Both the position numbers and the translations under genes were made by a program. From Flavobacteriaceae bacterium (GTDB taxonomy: Bacteria > Bacteroidota > Bacteroidia > Flavobacteriales > Flavobacteriaceae), in the NCBI GenBank assembly GCA_947446865.1, contig CANFHX010000024.1:1-37361 (forward strand): a stretch of 37,361 nt of DNA, in the 5' to 3' direction. The notes beneath the pieces were generated by a model. The model did not search any database and was not told the DNA's origin. It saw nothing but the letters and a program-made list of their open reading frames with translations. Below are positions 1-8,658 of this stretch, in pieces; the first letter of the stretch is position 1; the number at the start of each line of letters is the position of its first letter.

Positions 1-1
1 A

Positions 2-118
2 AAATCTTTTTCTAACAACCGTCCAAGTGGTGGTGGTTACAATGGTGGTGGTAATTCTCGTGGTGGCGGTGGTTACAACGATAGAAACAGTGGTGAAGGT
101 AACAGAGGAAGATACTAG
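2..118 (+). CDS. C-terminal glycine/arginine-rich tail of an RNA-binding protein or DEAD-box helicase (partial)
   Basis: The frame is open from base 2 to the TAG at 116-118 and encodes a low-complexity tail rich in Gly, Arg, Asn and Tyr (segments such as PSGGGYNGGGNSRGGGGYND). Tails of this RGG type occur at the end of DEAD-box RNA helicases and small RRM proteins of Flavobacteriia, where they bind RNA. The globular domain lies outside the window, so the two possibilities cannot be separated. The frame shifted by one base is also open but gives a Val-rich product that runs through the following terminator, so it is a shadow. A strong terminator follows 24 bp after the stop, which supports this stop as the true gene end. 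Confidence 0.7.
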   Translation, partial: KSFSNNRPSGGGYNGGGNSRGGGGYNDRNSGEGNRGRY

Positions 119-142
119 TTTTTCAAACTTATTATACTACAG

Positions 143-172
143 AAACCATCCGATAATTCGGATGGTTTTTTT
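143..172 (+). terminator. Rho-independent terminator after the RGG-tail gene
   Basis: The 10-bp arms AAACCATCCG (143-152) and CGGATGGTTT (159-168) enclose a 6-base loop and run into a T tract ending at 172. It ends the partial upstream gene. Bases 173-343 carry only the leader of the next gene. TAATTTTG at 221-228 fits the Bacteroidetes -7 box, but I see no convincing -33 box. Confidence 0.85.
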
Positions 173-343
173 GTTTAAAGCGGAATCGTTCGGATACTTT
201 TTAAATCCCAAATTCTTTTATAATTTTGCCTTACAACTTTGTGAAGCAATCTATCAACGACAGATCTTCCATTTCAATAAGACTAATTATTAATTGTATT
301 GCATACTTTCGAAAAAACTAACCAACTAATAACCAAAAAACAA

Positions 344-2110
344 ATGAAAAAAATCAAAATAATCACCACTATAATTCTTCTTTCGCTGCTTTTAGTTAAT
401 TGCAAATCAGAAGAAAAAGCAGTTGATTTTAAAAAACTAACCGACAATTATTTTGACGATAAAAATGCGCTAAGCCCATTCGATGCAACGCTAAACGGTC
501 AAAACCAATACAACGACCAACTGGTTTTGGACATGACCAATTCCTATCGAAAACAACAAGCCCAATTCTTCGATAAATACCAAACCGAACTTTCCAAAGT
601 CGATCTTGAAAAACTTTCGGCAGAAGAAAAAAACAGTTACGAAATCATAAAATGGGAGGTAGAAGTTGGCAAACAAATCTTGAAACAACCTACCAATTTA
701 ATGCCTTTGCAGCAATTTTGGGGAACCCATTTAACCATGTCCCAATTTGCTAGTGGCACGGCAGCACAACCCTTTAAAACCGAAAAAGACTACCGAAATT
801 TCTTAAAAAGAATAGACTTATATTCTGTTTGGATAGATTCTGCAATAGTGTACATGAAAAAAGGAATCGACAAAGGCATGGTATTACCAAAATCATTAAC
901 GGTAAAAGTAATTCCTCAATTTGAAGAAATCCTGACTCCAAAAGTAGAAGACAACTTATTTTATTCTACTATAAAAACATTTCCAACCAATTTTACGGAA
1001 GCACAAAAAAGCATTTTATCCAAAGAATATGCCGCTGCCATTAAAGGAAAATTGATGCCACAATACCAAAAAATAATTGCCTTTCTTAAAACCGAATACC
1101 TTCCGGCATCCAGAAGCACGAGCGGTATTGGCAGCATTCCAAACGGAAAAGAAATTTATGCAGCTTATGTAAAACAATGGACTACCACGACTAAAACTCC
1201 GGATGAAATTCACGAAATTGGATTAACAGAAGTAGCCCGATTGAATGCCGAAATGGAAAAAGTAAAAGTACAAGTTGGTTTTAAAGGCACCTTAAAAGAA
1301 TTCTTAAACGACGTTCGAAATAAAAAAGAATTAAAACCATTTACAACGCCAGAACAAGTTATAGCTAATTTCCAAAAGATTTACGAAACCATAAAACCAA
1401 ACGTAAATAAGTTGTTTTCTTTGCAACCAAAAACCAAATTTGAAATTCGAAGAACCGAAGCATTCCGCGAAAAAACCGCAAGTGCCGAATACATTCAAGG
1501 TGCAGTAGATGGTTCTCGACCAGGTATTTTCTATGTTCCAATTCCAAATGCTAAAGAATATAATGTGCTTGAAGATGAAGATTTATTCTTGCACGAAGCC
1601 ATTCCGGGGCATCATTTTCAAATGTCGTTACAGCAAGAAAATACCAATTTACCGAACTTTAGAAGATACAATTGGTTTGGCGCTTATGGAGAAGGCTGGG
1701 CTTTATACACCGAAAGTCTTGGAAAAGAGTTAGGGTTATACAACGATCCGTACCAATATTTAGGAATGTTAAACGACGAAATTCACCGCGCTATTCGATT
1801 GGTGGTAGATACCGGAATTCACTCTAAAGGTTGGACACGCGAACAAGCAATTCAATATTCATTAAACAATGAAGCCGAAAGTGAAGATGGAATTACTAGT
1901 GAAATAGAACGTTATATGGCAATACCTGGACAGGCGTTGTCGTATAAAATAGGCCAATTAAAAATTATAGAATTACGCCAAAAAGCAACCAAAGAATTGG
2001 GTACTAAATTCGATATTAAAAAATTCCATGCCATGGTTTTAGAATCAGGCGTGATGCCATTGGCTTTATTAGAAAAGAAAATGGATGCTTGGATTCAGTC
2101 TAGTAAATAA
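344..2110 (+). CDS. DUF885 family lipoprotein (putative metallopeptidase-like)
   Basis: A 588-residue protein. The ATG at 344 starts a lipoprotein signal: Lys-rich start, hydrophobic stretch, then LLLVNC with the lipobox Cys at about residue 20. An in-frame TTG at 299 would add 15 polar residues and spoil the signal, so I rejected it. The body matches the DUF885 family (PF05960), whose hallmark is the motif HEAIPGHH at residues 417-424, followed by the conserved EGWALYTE segment. The His/Glu pattern recalls zinc peptidases, but family members are mostly uncharacterised and a substrate cannot be stated. Length is normal for the family (about 570-600). It is expected to be anchored to the outer or inner membrane and exposed to the periplasm. 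It appears monocistronic. Confidence 0.88.
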   Translation: MKKIKIITTIILLSLLLVNCKSEEKAVDFKKLTDNYFDDKNALSPFDATLNGQNQYNDQLVLDMTNSYRKQQAQFFDKYQTELSKVDLEKLSAEEKNSYEIIKWEVEVGKQILKQPTNLMPLQQFWGTHLTMSQFASGTAAQPFKTEKDYRNFLKRIDLYSVWIDSAIVYMKKGIDKGMVLPKSLTVKVIPQFEEILTPKVEDNLFYSTIKTFPTNFTEAQKSILSKEYAAAIKGKLMPQYQKIIAFLKTEYLPASRSTSGIGSIPNGKEIYAAYVKQWTTTTKTPDEIHEIGLTEVARLNAEMEKVKVQVGFKGTLKEFLNDVRNKKELKPFTTPEQVIANFQKIYETIKPNVNKLFSLQPKTKFEIRRTEAFREKTASAEYIQGAVDGSRPGIFYVPIPNAKEYNVLEDEDLFLHEAIPGHHFQMSLQQENTNLPNFRRYNWFGAYGEGWALYTESLGKELGLYNDPYQYLGMLNDEIHRAIRLVVDTGIHSKGWTREQAIQYSLNNEAESEDGITSEIERYMAIPGQALSYKIGQLKIIELRQKATKELGTKFDIKKFHAMVLESGVMPLALLEKKMDAWIQSSK

Positions 2111-2150
2111 AAGCTAAATTTTACCACGAGCTATTGTTTTTCACGAACTC

Positions 2151-2223
2151 ATTGTCATTCTGACGAAGGAAGAATCTCATTACGAGTTCTTATAATGTGA
2201 TTCCTCCTTCGTCGGAAAGACAA
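2151..2223. repeat. Imperfect long inverted repeat (REP-like intergenic element)
   Basis: Arms at about 2151-2181 and 2193-2223 are inverted copies of a sequence containing GACGAAGGA(A/G)GAATC, with a few mismatches. The transcript would fold into a long hairpin between two rightward genes. Sequences of the type 'tcattctgacgaaggaagaa' are familiar dispersed repeats in Bacteroidetes intergenic DNA (recollection, not a search). It may also end transcription of the DUF885 gene, although it has no T tract. Confidence 0.65.
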
Positions 2224-2285
2224 AATACTGCACAAGATTATAAATTTAATAATGTATATTTAACAAAATATAATTTGTTGTCTGC

Positions 2286-3365
2286 ATGCTAGCTGCCCAA
2301 ACCAAACCAACTTATTTCAAATCACTTACCGGAATTCGAGCCATAGCAGCCATCATGATATTTGTCTATCACAATAGAAAGTATTGGAAAAATGATTTAC
2401 ATCCGGAACTTTTACGATTGTGCAACGAGTTCAATTTGGGAGTTCAATTGTTTTTTGTGCTGAGCGGTTTTCTTATCGCTAAAAGTTACGGAACAAAACC
2501 CTTGCAATCATTTGGCGCATTCCAAAGATATTTCACCCAACGCATTATGCGTATCATGCCTTTGTATTGGCTTTTGCTAACCCTTTTTTACTTAGATGCA
2601 AAGTTTGGAAAACACCATTTTTCTCTACTTCATTACCTTTTATTACAAGGATTTTCGTCTAACCTTTCCTTAGATGCTATTGCTCAATCTTGGTCGTTAA
2701 CCGTAGAAATGACTTTTTATGCATTTGCACCTTTATTGCTATTGTTATTAGAAAAAAATCGTGCATATTTTATTGCATTTCTAGCATCCTTATTAGGTTT
2801 TTCAATACTTGCAGGCAGTTTATTACATTCGTTTACAAGAAATGCCGACGGCTATTTTTATCCAATAAATTTTGTAGTAATGAGCACTTTTGCAGGGCAA
2901 TCGTTATTGTTTGTTGCAGGAGTTTGTTTAGCAAAATACCCCAACTTTAGTGAAAATTTACCTTTTAAAAAACACCTAACTACTATAGGAGCTTTAGGAT
3001 TTATTGCAACCTTATATGCTATTGGATGTTTTCAAGAAACCCGAATAGATCATGGCACCAACCATTGGCAAGGAAAACTACTTTTTTTCGGAATTCTTCC
3101 CCTATTCATACTGCTCTTATTTCAAGGATTGATTACCCATCGCACCTATTTGCAACGCTTTTTATCCTCTAAAATCATGGTGTTATTAGGCAATGCCTCC
3201 TTTGCTTTTTACCTAATCCATATTAGTTATGTAAACCTAAAAATAAAAACTTGGGTGTTTTTTAGCGATAGAAATTTCATTTTACTGTGGCTTGTTGCCA
3301 TCGCTTTATATTATAGTTTTGAGAAACCTATATACGATTGGTATAGAAGGAAGTTTGTGGAATAG
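2286..3365 (+). CDS. Membrane acyltransferase, OafA/YrhL (Acyl_transf_3) family
   Basis: A 359-residue integral membrane protein with the signature N-terminus of acyltransferase family 3: YFKSLTGIRAIAAIMIFVYH near residues 9-28, then a GVQLFFVLSGFLI segment. The family has about ten membrane helices, and the remaining sequence is a run of hydrophobic segments separated by short basic loops, with a PLYWLLL segment near residue 95. These enzymes transfer acetyl or other acyl groups to cell-surface sugars such as O-antigen, exopolysaccharide or peptidoglycan. Neither donor nor acceptor can be read here. The ATG start at 2286 fits the family N-terminus. No partner gene is adjacent; the next DNA rightward is the integrated element. 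Confidence 0.88.
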   Translation: MLAAQTKPTYFKSLTGIRAIAAIMIFVYHNRKYWKNDLHPELLRLCNEFNLGVQLFFVLSGFLIAKSYGTKPLQSFGAFQRYFTQRIMRIMPLYWLLLTLFYLDAKFGKHHFSLLHYLLLQGFSSNLSLDAIAQSWSLTVEMTFYAFAPLLLLLLEKNRAYFIAFLASLLGFSILAGSLLHSFTRNADGYFYPINFVVMSTFAGQSLLFVAGVCLAKYPNFSENLPFKKHLTTIGALGFIATLYAIGCFQETRIDHGTNHWQGKLLFFGILPLFILLLFQGLITHRTYLQRFLSSKIMVLLGNASFAFYLIHISYVNLKIKTWVFFSDRNFILLWLVAIALYYSFEKPIYDWYRRKFVE

Positions 3366-3426
3366 TAAGTGAAAAACATTTTTTTTACAAATTGTTTGGT
3401 AAATGTCAGGCAATTATAAAAATAAA

Positions 3427-3468
3427 AAAAAACGCAAATCCTTATTAATTAAAGATTTGCGTTTTTAA
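3427..3468 (-). terminator. Displaced original terminator of the tRNA-Leu gene
   Basis: AACGCAAATC (3431-3440) pairs with GATTTGCGTT (3454-3463), flanked by A and T tracts, so it works in either direction. It lies just beyond the 3' tRNA remnant at 3468-3490. Read leftward, this is where the native terminator of the tRNA-Leu gene should lie. The integrated element now separates it from its tRNA by about 8.5 kb. It could also end the acyltransferase transcript. Confidence 0.7.
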
Positions 3469-3490
3469 AAGTGCGGATAATAGGACTCGA
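3468..3490. repeat. Left attachment site: duplicated 3' end of tRNA-Leu
   Basis: Bases 3468-3490 match 12016-12038 at 22 of 23 positions. The one difference is A at 3477 against G at 12025. The copy covers the discriminator, the acceptor 3' strand and the T arm up to the T loop. In the acceptor, the mismatch would give a G-U pair in place of G-C. The two copies stop matching right after CTCGA. This fits a crossover in the tRNA 3' end. Confidence 0.88.
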
Positions 3491-3610
3491 GGTAGGTTTC
3501 TTCATGCAAGTCCATGCGTTTCAAAACAATTTAAAACACCTATTTATCAAGTGTTTACATATTATTAAATAATATTTGTTGCACCGAGCTGCACAATTAT
3601 ACATTAATTT

Positions 3611-3629
3611 CGGGGGAAATACGGGGGAA
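3611..3629. repeat. Left arm-type repeat, two CGGGGGAA units
   Basis: The 19-bp sequence here holds two CGGGGGAA units 11 bp apart and recurs at 11944-11962 with one mismatch, in the same orientation. G runs stand out in this AT-rich DNA. Both copies sit just inside the element ends, so in the excised circle they would flank the core site on both sides. That is the layout of integrase arm sites. This copy also lies upstream of the integrase promoter -7 box. Function is inferred. Confidence 0.6.
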
Positions 3630-3635
3630 ATGAAT

Positions 3636-3643
3636 TACCTTTG
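3636..3643 (+). promoter_or_regulatory. Putative -7 box of the integrase promoter
   Basis: TACCTTTG fits the Bacteroidetes consensus TAnnTTTG and ends 4 bases before the ATG at 3648, so the message would be leaderless or nearly so. No TTTG -33 box is present; that position is occupied by the CGGGGGAA repeats. If integrase binds those repeats it could control its own promoter. Confidence 0.45.
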
Positions 3644-3647
3644 TAAT

Positions 3648-4964
3648 ATGGCAACAGTTAATTTTAGAATAGACTTAAAAGCAAAGAATGACCCTACAAA
3701 GATATATGTTAGGTTCAAAGGTCGTGACTTTGATTGTGAAGCACCAACAGAATTTTTAGTTTCTAAAAAAGATTGGAGTGTTTCAAAACAAAAAATTAAA
3801 ACCACTTTCAGTTCTGATGACACCCGCAACAACATTAACAAAGAATTAAAAAATCTTGAAACAGAAATTATTGACCAATTCAATGAAGATAATCACCAAG
3901 GGATAAAGATTTCTACTAAATGGCTAAAAGACTTAATCAAGTTATTTCATAATAAACCAAGTTCAAGTGATGGTGATTCCAAAATATTTTTAACGTCTTT
4001 CTCAGATAAGTTTGCAATAGAAGCAAAAAACAGAACAAGTGTAAGAACTGGAAAAAAATTAGACATTAGAACAATCCAAGATTATCAAAATTCATCTAAT
4101 AAAATAAAATCTTTTGAATCCTATAAAGGTAAAAAAACAAAATTTGAAGCAGTAGATTTGATATTTCATGGGGAATTGATTGATTATCTCCGTTCAATCC
4201 AATTGCTAGGCGAGAACACTATCGGTGGTATTATTGACAATGTTAAGGCATTTCTGCGAGAGGCTGAAAAAATGGGTTATAAGGTGAACCAATCTTACAA
4301 AAGCAGAACCTTTTATTCTCCCTCATTAAAGACAAATGACATTTACTTTGACGAAGACGAAATTCTAAAATTAAAAAATCATAACTTTGAGTTTGATGGA
4401 TATTTAGACAATGCTAGAGATTGGCTTATCATAGGGGTTTGGACTGGCTTAAGAGTATCTGACCTTTTGCCGCTAACAAAAAAAGAGGTGAAAAATGGCT
4501 TCATAGATAATACTAACTTCAAAACTGATATTCCTGTTACAATTCCACTACATCCTCAGGTTAAAGAAATTTTAAACAAAAGAAATGGAAACTTCCCTAG
4601 AAACATAAGCGACCAAAATTTTAATGATTACATAAAAGATGTGGCGGAAAATGTTGGTTTTGTTGAAATGGTTAAAGGGTCAAAAATGACTTTAATTAAG
4701 GATGATAAAGGGGAAGCGAAATTAGATGAGAATGGGAAAAAAATCCACCGCAAACTAAGTGGTATTTTTCACAAATACGAATTGGTAACTTCACATATTT
4801 GTAGGAGGTCTTTTGCTACTAACCTTTACGGTAAGATTGACACTTTAACGATTATGAAAATTACGGGTCATACAACAGAAAAACAATTTTTGGATTACAT
4901 AAAAACAACTCCTAAACATCACGCTGAGAAACTTAGTAAACTTTGGGGTGAAATGTATAAATGA
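3648..4964 (+). CDS. Tyrosine recombinase / site-specific integrase of the tRNA-Leu element
   Basis: A 438-residue phage-type integrase. The start chosen is the ATG at 3648, which gives the MATVNFR N-terminus usual for Bacteroidetes integrases. An ATG at 3630 would overlap the promoter box. Residues 1-90 look like the arm-binding domain, about 110-230 like the SAM-like core-binding domain, and 240-438 like the catalytic domain. Catalytic residues seen: Arg269 in GLRVSDLL, His383 and Arg386 in HICRR, His408 in TGH and nucleophile Tyr417 in FLDYIK. All are present, so the enzyme is probably active. It should recombine the 3' end of tRNA-Leu with the element's attP. It lies 158 bp inside the left att site and converges with the HTH gene across a shared terminator. 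Confidence 0.93.
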   Translation: MATVNFRIDLKAKNDPTKIYVRFKGRDFDCEAPTEFLVSKKDWSVSKQKIKTTFSSDDTRNNINKELKNLETEIIDQFNEDNHQGIKISTKWLKDLIKLFHNKPSSSDGDSKIFLTSFSDKFAIEAKNRTSVRTGKKLDIRTIQDYQNSSNKIKSFESYKGKKTKFEAVDLIFHGELIDYLRSIQLLGENTIGGIIDNVKAFLREAEKMGYKVNQSYKSRTFYSPSLKTNDIYFDEDEILKLKNHNFEFDGYLDNARDWLIIGVWTGLRVSDLLPLTKKEVKNGFIDNTNFKTDIPVTIPLHPQVKEILNKRNGNFPRNISDQNFNDYIKDVAENVGFVEMVKGSKMTLIKDDKGEAKLDENGKKIHRKLSGIFHKYELVTSHICRRSFATNLYGKIDTLTIMKITGHTTEKQFLDYIKTTPKHHAEKLSKLWGEMYK

Positions 4965-4996
4965 ATAATCCTGCTTCCGCAGGATCATTCATTTTA
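4961..4996. terminator. Bidirectional terminator between integrase and HTH gene
   Basis: AATCCTGC (4967-4974) and GCAGGATCATT (4979-4989) pair around a TTCC loop, extended by ATGAAT/ATTCAT outer pairs. The hairpin overlaps the stop codons of both convergent genes (TGA at 4962-4964, and TGA on the minus strand at 4989-4991). Confidence 0.75.
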
Positions 4997-5276
4997 TACC
5001 ATTAATATATGCTAAAACATCTGAGTTTTTGTACTTGACACTCCTGCCAATTGAACACTTCGTTAGCTTACCTTTTTCGGCTAGATTATCTACCTGTCTA
5101 ACAGACAAGTTTAATTTTTTAGCCGTAGCCTCTCTATTCAATAATTTATCATCGAAACTATAATTTTCTGATAGTTCCTTTTTAAATTCTTCAAATTTTA
5201 CTGTTGCAAGTCTCTCAACTTCATCGTTGATTATTTTTTTTAATGCGTCATAATTAATTAATTCGGTTATGCCCAT
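4989..5276 (-). CDS. Small helix-turn-helix protein, excisionase (Xis/RDF)-like
   Basis: A 95-residue protein. Residues 1-45 are charged and helical (IINDEVERL, FEEFKKELSENY). Residues 46-93 form a MerR/excisionase-type winged helix: LLNREATAKKLNLSVRQVDN followed by EKGKL, GRSVKYKNSDVLAYI. This matches the HTH_17 family (PF12728) of excisionases and small regulators. Its place beside the integrase, pointing toward it, suggests the recombination directionality factor of the element. It could equally be a repressor. Its 5' leader has two interlocking inverted repeats (5280-5320). The family is clear; the specific role is inferred. Confidence 0.75.
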   Translation of the reverse strand: MGITELINYDALKKIINDEVERLATVKFEEFKKELSENYSFDDKLLNREATAKKLNLSVRQVDNLAEKGKLTKCSIGRSVKYKNSDVLAYINGIK

Positions 5277-5279
5277 GAC

Positions 5280-5320
5280 AATACTGCTACCAAATCTCAG
5301 TATTTTATTTTTCAGGTAGC
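5280..5320 (-). promoter_or_regulatory. Interlocked inverted repeats in the leader of the HTH gene
   Basis: Read on the minus strand, GCTACC (5320-5315) and AATACTG (5304-5298) are followed by GGTAGC (5291-5286) and CAGTATT (5286-5280), three bases before the ATG. The order A-B-A'-B' means the two stems cannot form as simple nested hairpins. They may be overlapping operators, alternative hairpins or a pseudoknot covering the ribosome entry site. Confidence 0.45.
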
Positions 5321-5331
5321 GAGAAATTATT

Positions 5332-5596
5332 TTGACCTCGATTGAGGTTCAGAGAAACATAATTTTACAATACAATGATGTAATCAAAACATATATTTCA
5401 CCTAGTGGCTATAACAAAGAATCAACCAAGAACAACCTTTTGAGCATGACTTTAAGAGTGTCATTTGTTCAAAAATACGAAATTAATTCCATAGTATCAA
5501 GTTTTTTCTAACACAAAATCCTACAAAAGAGAAAAATCATTACGGATTTCGATATAATTGGTTACTTTAGTGTTTTTTAAATTCTGATTCCTAAAT
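5332..5596. other. Intergenic control region between HTH gene and restriction-modification gene
   Basis: No gene is visible in 5277-5596. It holds a short dyad ACCTC-gatt-GAGGT (5336-5349) and a larger broken dyad at 5438-5474, in which TTTTGA and ATGAC pair with GTCAT and TCAAAA. The larger one lies about 120 bp upstream of the restriction-modification start and may be an operator or a leader hairpin. TACTTTAG about 25 bp upstream of the ATG at 5597 is one base off the -7 consensus. Confidence 0.4.
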
Positions 5597-8500
5597 ATGA
5601 CAATCCAACAATATCTAACCAAAGTTGAAACGCTATACAAAACAGGTAACGCAAGAGAACATTCTTATCGTGGAGACCTTCAAAACCTCATCATGGCAAT
5701 TTTGCCAGACGTTCTGGTAACGAATGAACCTGCAAGAGTTGATTGTGGTGCTCCTGATTATGTTTTGACCCGTAAGGATGTCCCGATTGGATATATTGAA
5801 GCTAAAGACATTGGAATTGATTTAGGAAGCAAAACCCTAAAAGAACAGTTTGACCGATACAAGTCAGGACTATCCAATTTAATTTTTACCGATTATTTAG
5901 ACTTTCATTTTTACAAAGACGGTGAGTTTGTAACCAAAATAGCTATTGCAAAAATTGAGAACAATTCAATCATACCTATCCCCGAAAGTTTTGATCAGTT
6001 CTCCGAACTGATCAAAAATTTCGCATTAACCGTTTCTCAAACCATTAAATCGCCAACCTCTTTGGCTCGTATGATGGCAGGAAAAGCAAAATTGATGGCT
6101 GACGTTATCGAAAAATCTTTGAACCTTGACGACCAAGAAGGGAAACGCTCACAAATCAAATCGCAAATGCTTTCGTTTCAACAAATGTTGATTCACGACA
6201 TAGACAACAAAGCCTTTGCAGACATCTATTCTCAAACCATAGCTTATGGTATGTTTGCGGCTCGATACCACGACCCAACTTTACCGACTTTCTCTCGTAT
6301 GGAAGCTGCCGAATTAATCCCTAAAAGCAACCCCTTTTTAAGAAAACTATTTCAAGACATTGCAGGGTTTGACCTTGACACTCGTTTAACATGGATAGTG
6401 GATGAATTGGTTATTATTTTTTTAGCTTCCGATGTTGCTCAAATCATGCGTAATTTTGGGAAAAGTACCAAGCAAGAAGACCCTGTGGTTCACTTTTACG
6501 AAACATTTTTAGGAGAGTACAATCCTGCATTGCGAAAAGCACGTGGGGTATGGTACACTCCGCAACCCGTAGTTAATTTTATAGTTCGTGCCGTTGACGA
6601 TATTTTAAAAACCGATTTCAATTTGCCGCAAGGATTAGCAGATACTTCCAAAACTAAAATAAAGAAAAAAACAGTTACTCAAACGGGTACGGGAATGAAC
6701 TCTAAAATTAAGGAAGTAGAAACCGAAGTTGAGGTTCACAAAGTACAAATATTAGACCCTGCAACGGGAACAGGAACATTTTTAGCTGAGGTAATAAAGC
6801 ATATTTATAAGAAGTTTGAAGGACAACAAGGCATTTGGAGTAAGTATGTGACCAACGACCTCATCCCTCGTTTAAACGGCTTTGAATTACTCATGGCGAG
6901 TTATGCAATGGCTCACCTTAAAATGGATATGCTGCTAACGGAAACAGGTTACAAACCAACAGATGAACAACGTTTTCGTATTTTCCTAACCAACTCACTT
7001 GAAGAAGCACATCCCGACACTGCAACCCTTTTTAGCTCTTGGCTAAGTGATGAAGCTGACCAAGCTAATGCCATAAAACGAGATGCACCTGTTATGGTAG
7101 TAATTGGAAACCCACCTTATAGTGTAAGCAGTACTAACAAAAGTAAATGGATTGAGGGATTGACTGCCGATTATAAAAAAGATATGAAAGAGCGGAATAT
7201 ACAACCTCTTTCTGATGATTACATAAAATTCATACGATTTGGACAACATTTTATTGATAAAAATGGAGAGGGGGTTTTAGCTTATATTTCCAATAATAGC
7301 TTTATAGATGGCATTATTCACCGCCAAATGCGAAAACATCTATTAGAAAGTTTCGACAAAATATACATTCTCGATTTACATGGAAACGCAAAGAAAAAAG
7401 AGGTTTGTCCTGATGGCTCACCCGACCAAAATGTATTTGATATTATGCAAGGGGTTTCAATTAATATATTTGTTAAAACTGGTGAAAAGAAGAAAGATGA
7501 ACTAGGGCAAATACTACATTTTGATTTACAAGGGAAAAGAGAATTCAAGTATAATTTTCTAAATGAAAACTCTATAAAATCATTTGTTTGGAATAAATTA
7601 GATTATAAAGAACCCAACTTCTTTTTTGTAAATAAAAATTTTGACGGAGTAAATGAATATGAAAAAGGGTTTAGTGTTTCTGAATTATTCTTACAAAATT
7701 CAGTAGGAGTTGTTACTTCTAACGATAGTGTTTTAGTTGCAGAAAATATTCCAAATTTAAAAATTCAAATAGAAAATAATTATAAAAATGAAATTTTTGA
7801 TATTGTAAATGTAAAAGATTATTTATATAGACCATTTGAAATAAAAAAAATATATTTTAAATTGAATTTATTAGGTCGTTCACGAGAAAAAGTCATGAAG
7901 AATTTTTACAAACCAAATATTGGATTAATAATTTCAAAACAATTTGGCGGAGGAAAACATTTTATCTGTTTTATTACAAATGCCATAAATGATAAAAGCT
8001 CACAACCATTTGCACCTTATTACAATCATTCTTTATACTTATATTCTGAAACTAATTCACAACAAACTTTAGATAACACAATTGAACGAACACCAAATTT
8101 AAACAATAAAATAATAAAACAAATTACGGATGGTTTAGGATTAACCTTTACCAATGAAAAAGAACAAACACCGAATACCTTTGCTCCGATTGATTTGTTA
8201 GATTATATTTATGCGGTGCTGCATTCGCCAAGTTATAGAGAAAAATACAAAGAGTTTTTAAAGATTGACTTCCCTCGTGTTCCTGCTCCGCAGGATCACG
8301 CAACTTTTTGGCAATTGGTTAAATTAGGTGGTGAATTACGCCAAATACACTTGTTAGAAAGTCCAATTGTAGAAAAATATATCACTCAATATCCCGAAGA
8401 TGGCGACAATATTGTAACCAAACCTCTTTACAAAAACGGAAACGTTTACATTAACGAAACGCAATATTTTGCAAATGTTCCTGCTGCTGCATGGGAATTT

Positions 8501-8653
8501 TACATTGGTGGTTACCAACCATGCCAAAAATGGCTAAAAGACAGAAAAGACCGAGAACTAAGTTTTGAAGACATTTTGCATTACCAGAAAATTGTTGTCG
8601 CTTTAAGTGAAACGGATAGGATTATGAAGGAAATTGATAAAATAAAAATTTAA
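5597..8653 (+). CDS. Single-chain Type IIG / ISP-like restriction-modification enzyme
   Basis: A 1018-residue fused nuclease-methyltransferase. The N-terminus carries a PD-(D/E)xK nuclease site: Asp54 in APDYVL, then Glu68 and Lys70 in IEAK. A helical spacer (about 150-330) leads to an N6-adenine methyltransferase with SAM motif I LDPATGTG (386-393) and catalytic NPPY (505-508). Residues from about 580 to the end should be the target-recognition part, resembling the Type ISP C-terminal specificity domain. There is no helicase domain, and the length is well below the roughly 1570 residues of true Type ISP enzymes such as LlaBIII. The enzyme should methylate and cut DNA at a site that cannot be predicted. 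The specificity half (about 7540-8160) is more AT-rich than the rest. All catalytic motifs are intact. Confidence 0.88.
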   Translation: MTIQQYLTKVETLYKTGNAREHSYRGDLQNLIMAILPDVLVTNEPARVDCGAPDYVLTRKDVPIGYIEAKDIGIDLGSKTLKEQFDRYKSGLSNLIFTDYLDFHFYKDGEFVTKIAIAKIENNSIIPIPESFDQFSELIKNFALTVSQTIKSPTSLARMMAGKAKLMADVIEKSLNLDDQEGKRSQIKSQMLSFQQMLIHDIDNKAFADIYSQTIAYGMFAARYHDPTLPTFSRMEAAELIPKSNPFLRKLFQDIAGFDLDTRLTWIVDELVIIFLASDVAQIMRNFGKSTKQEDPVVHFYETFLGEYNPALRKARGVWYTPQPVVNFIVRAVDDILKTDFNLPQGLADTSKTKIKKKTVTQTGTGMNSKIKEVETEVEVHKVQILDPATGTGTFLAEVIKHIYKKFEGQQGIWSKYVTNDLIPRLNGFELLMASYAMAHLKMDMLLTETGYKPTDEQRFRIFLTNSLEEAHPDTATLFSSWLSDEADQANAIKRDAPVMVVIGNPPYSVSSTNKSKWIEGLTADYKKDMKERNIQPLSDDYIKFIRFGQHFIDKNGEGVLAYISNNSFIDGIIHRQMRKHLLESFDKIYILDLHGNAKKKEVCPDGSPDQNVFDIMQGVSINIFVKTGEKKKDELGQILHFDLQGKREFKYNFLNENSIKSFVWNKLDYKEPNFFFVNKNFDGVNEYEKGFSVSELFLQNSVGVVTSNDSVLVAENIPNLKIQIENNYKNEIFDIVNVKDYLYRPFEIKKIYFKLNLLGRSREKVMKNFYKPNIGLIISKQFGGGKHFICFITNAINDKSSQPFAPYYNHSLYLYSETNSQQTLDNTIERTPNLNNKIIKQITDGLGLTFTNEKEQTPNTFAPIDLLDYIYAVLHSPSYREKYKEFLKIDFPRVPAPQDHATFWQLVKLGGELRQIHLLESPIVEKYITQYPEDGDNIVTKPLYKNGNVYINETQYFANVPAAAWEFYIGGYQPCQKWLKDRKDRELSFEDILHYQKIVVALSETDRIMKEIDKIKI

Positions 8654-8658
8654 TTAAA

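Noticed and set aside
27..293. 88-codon frame at the left edge
   Set aside because: It runs through the strong terminator at 143-172 and gives a Val-rich start. The frame shifted by one base gives a clear RGG tail.
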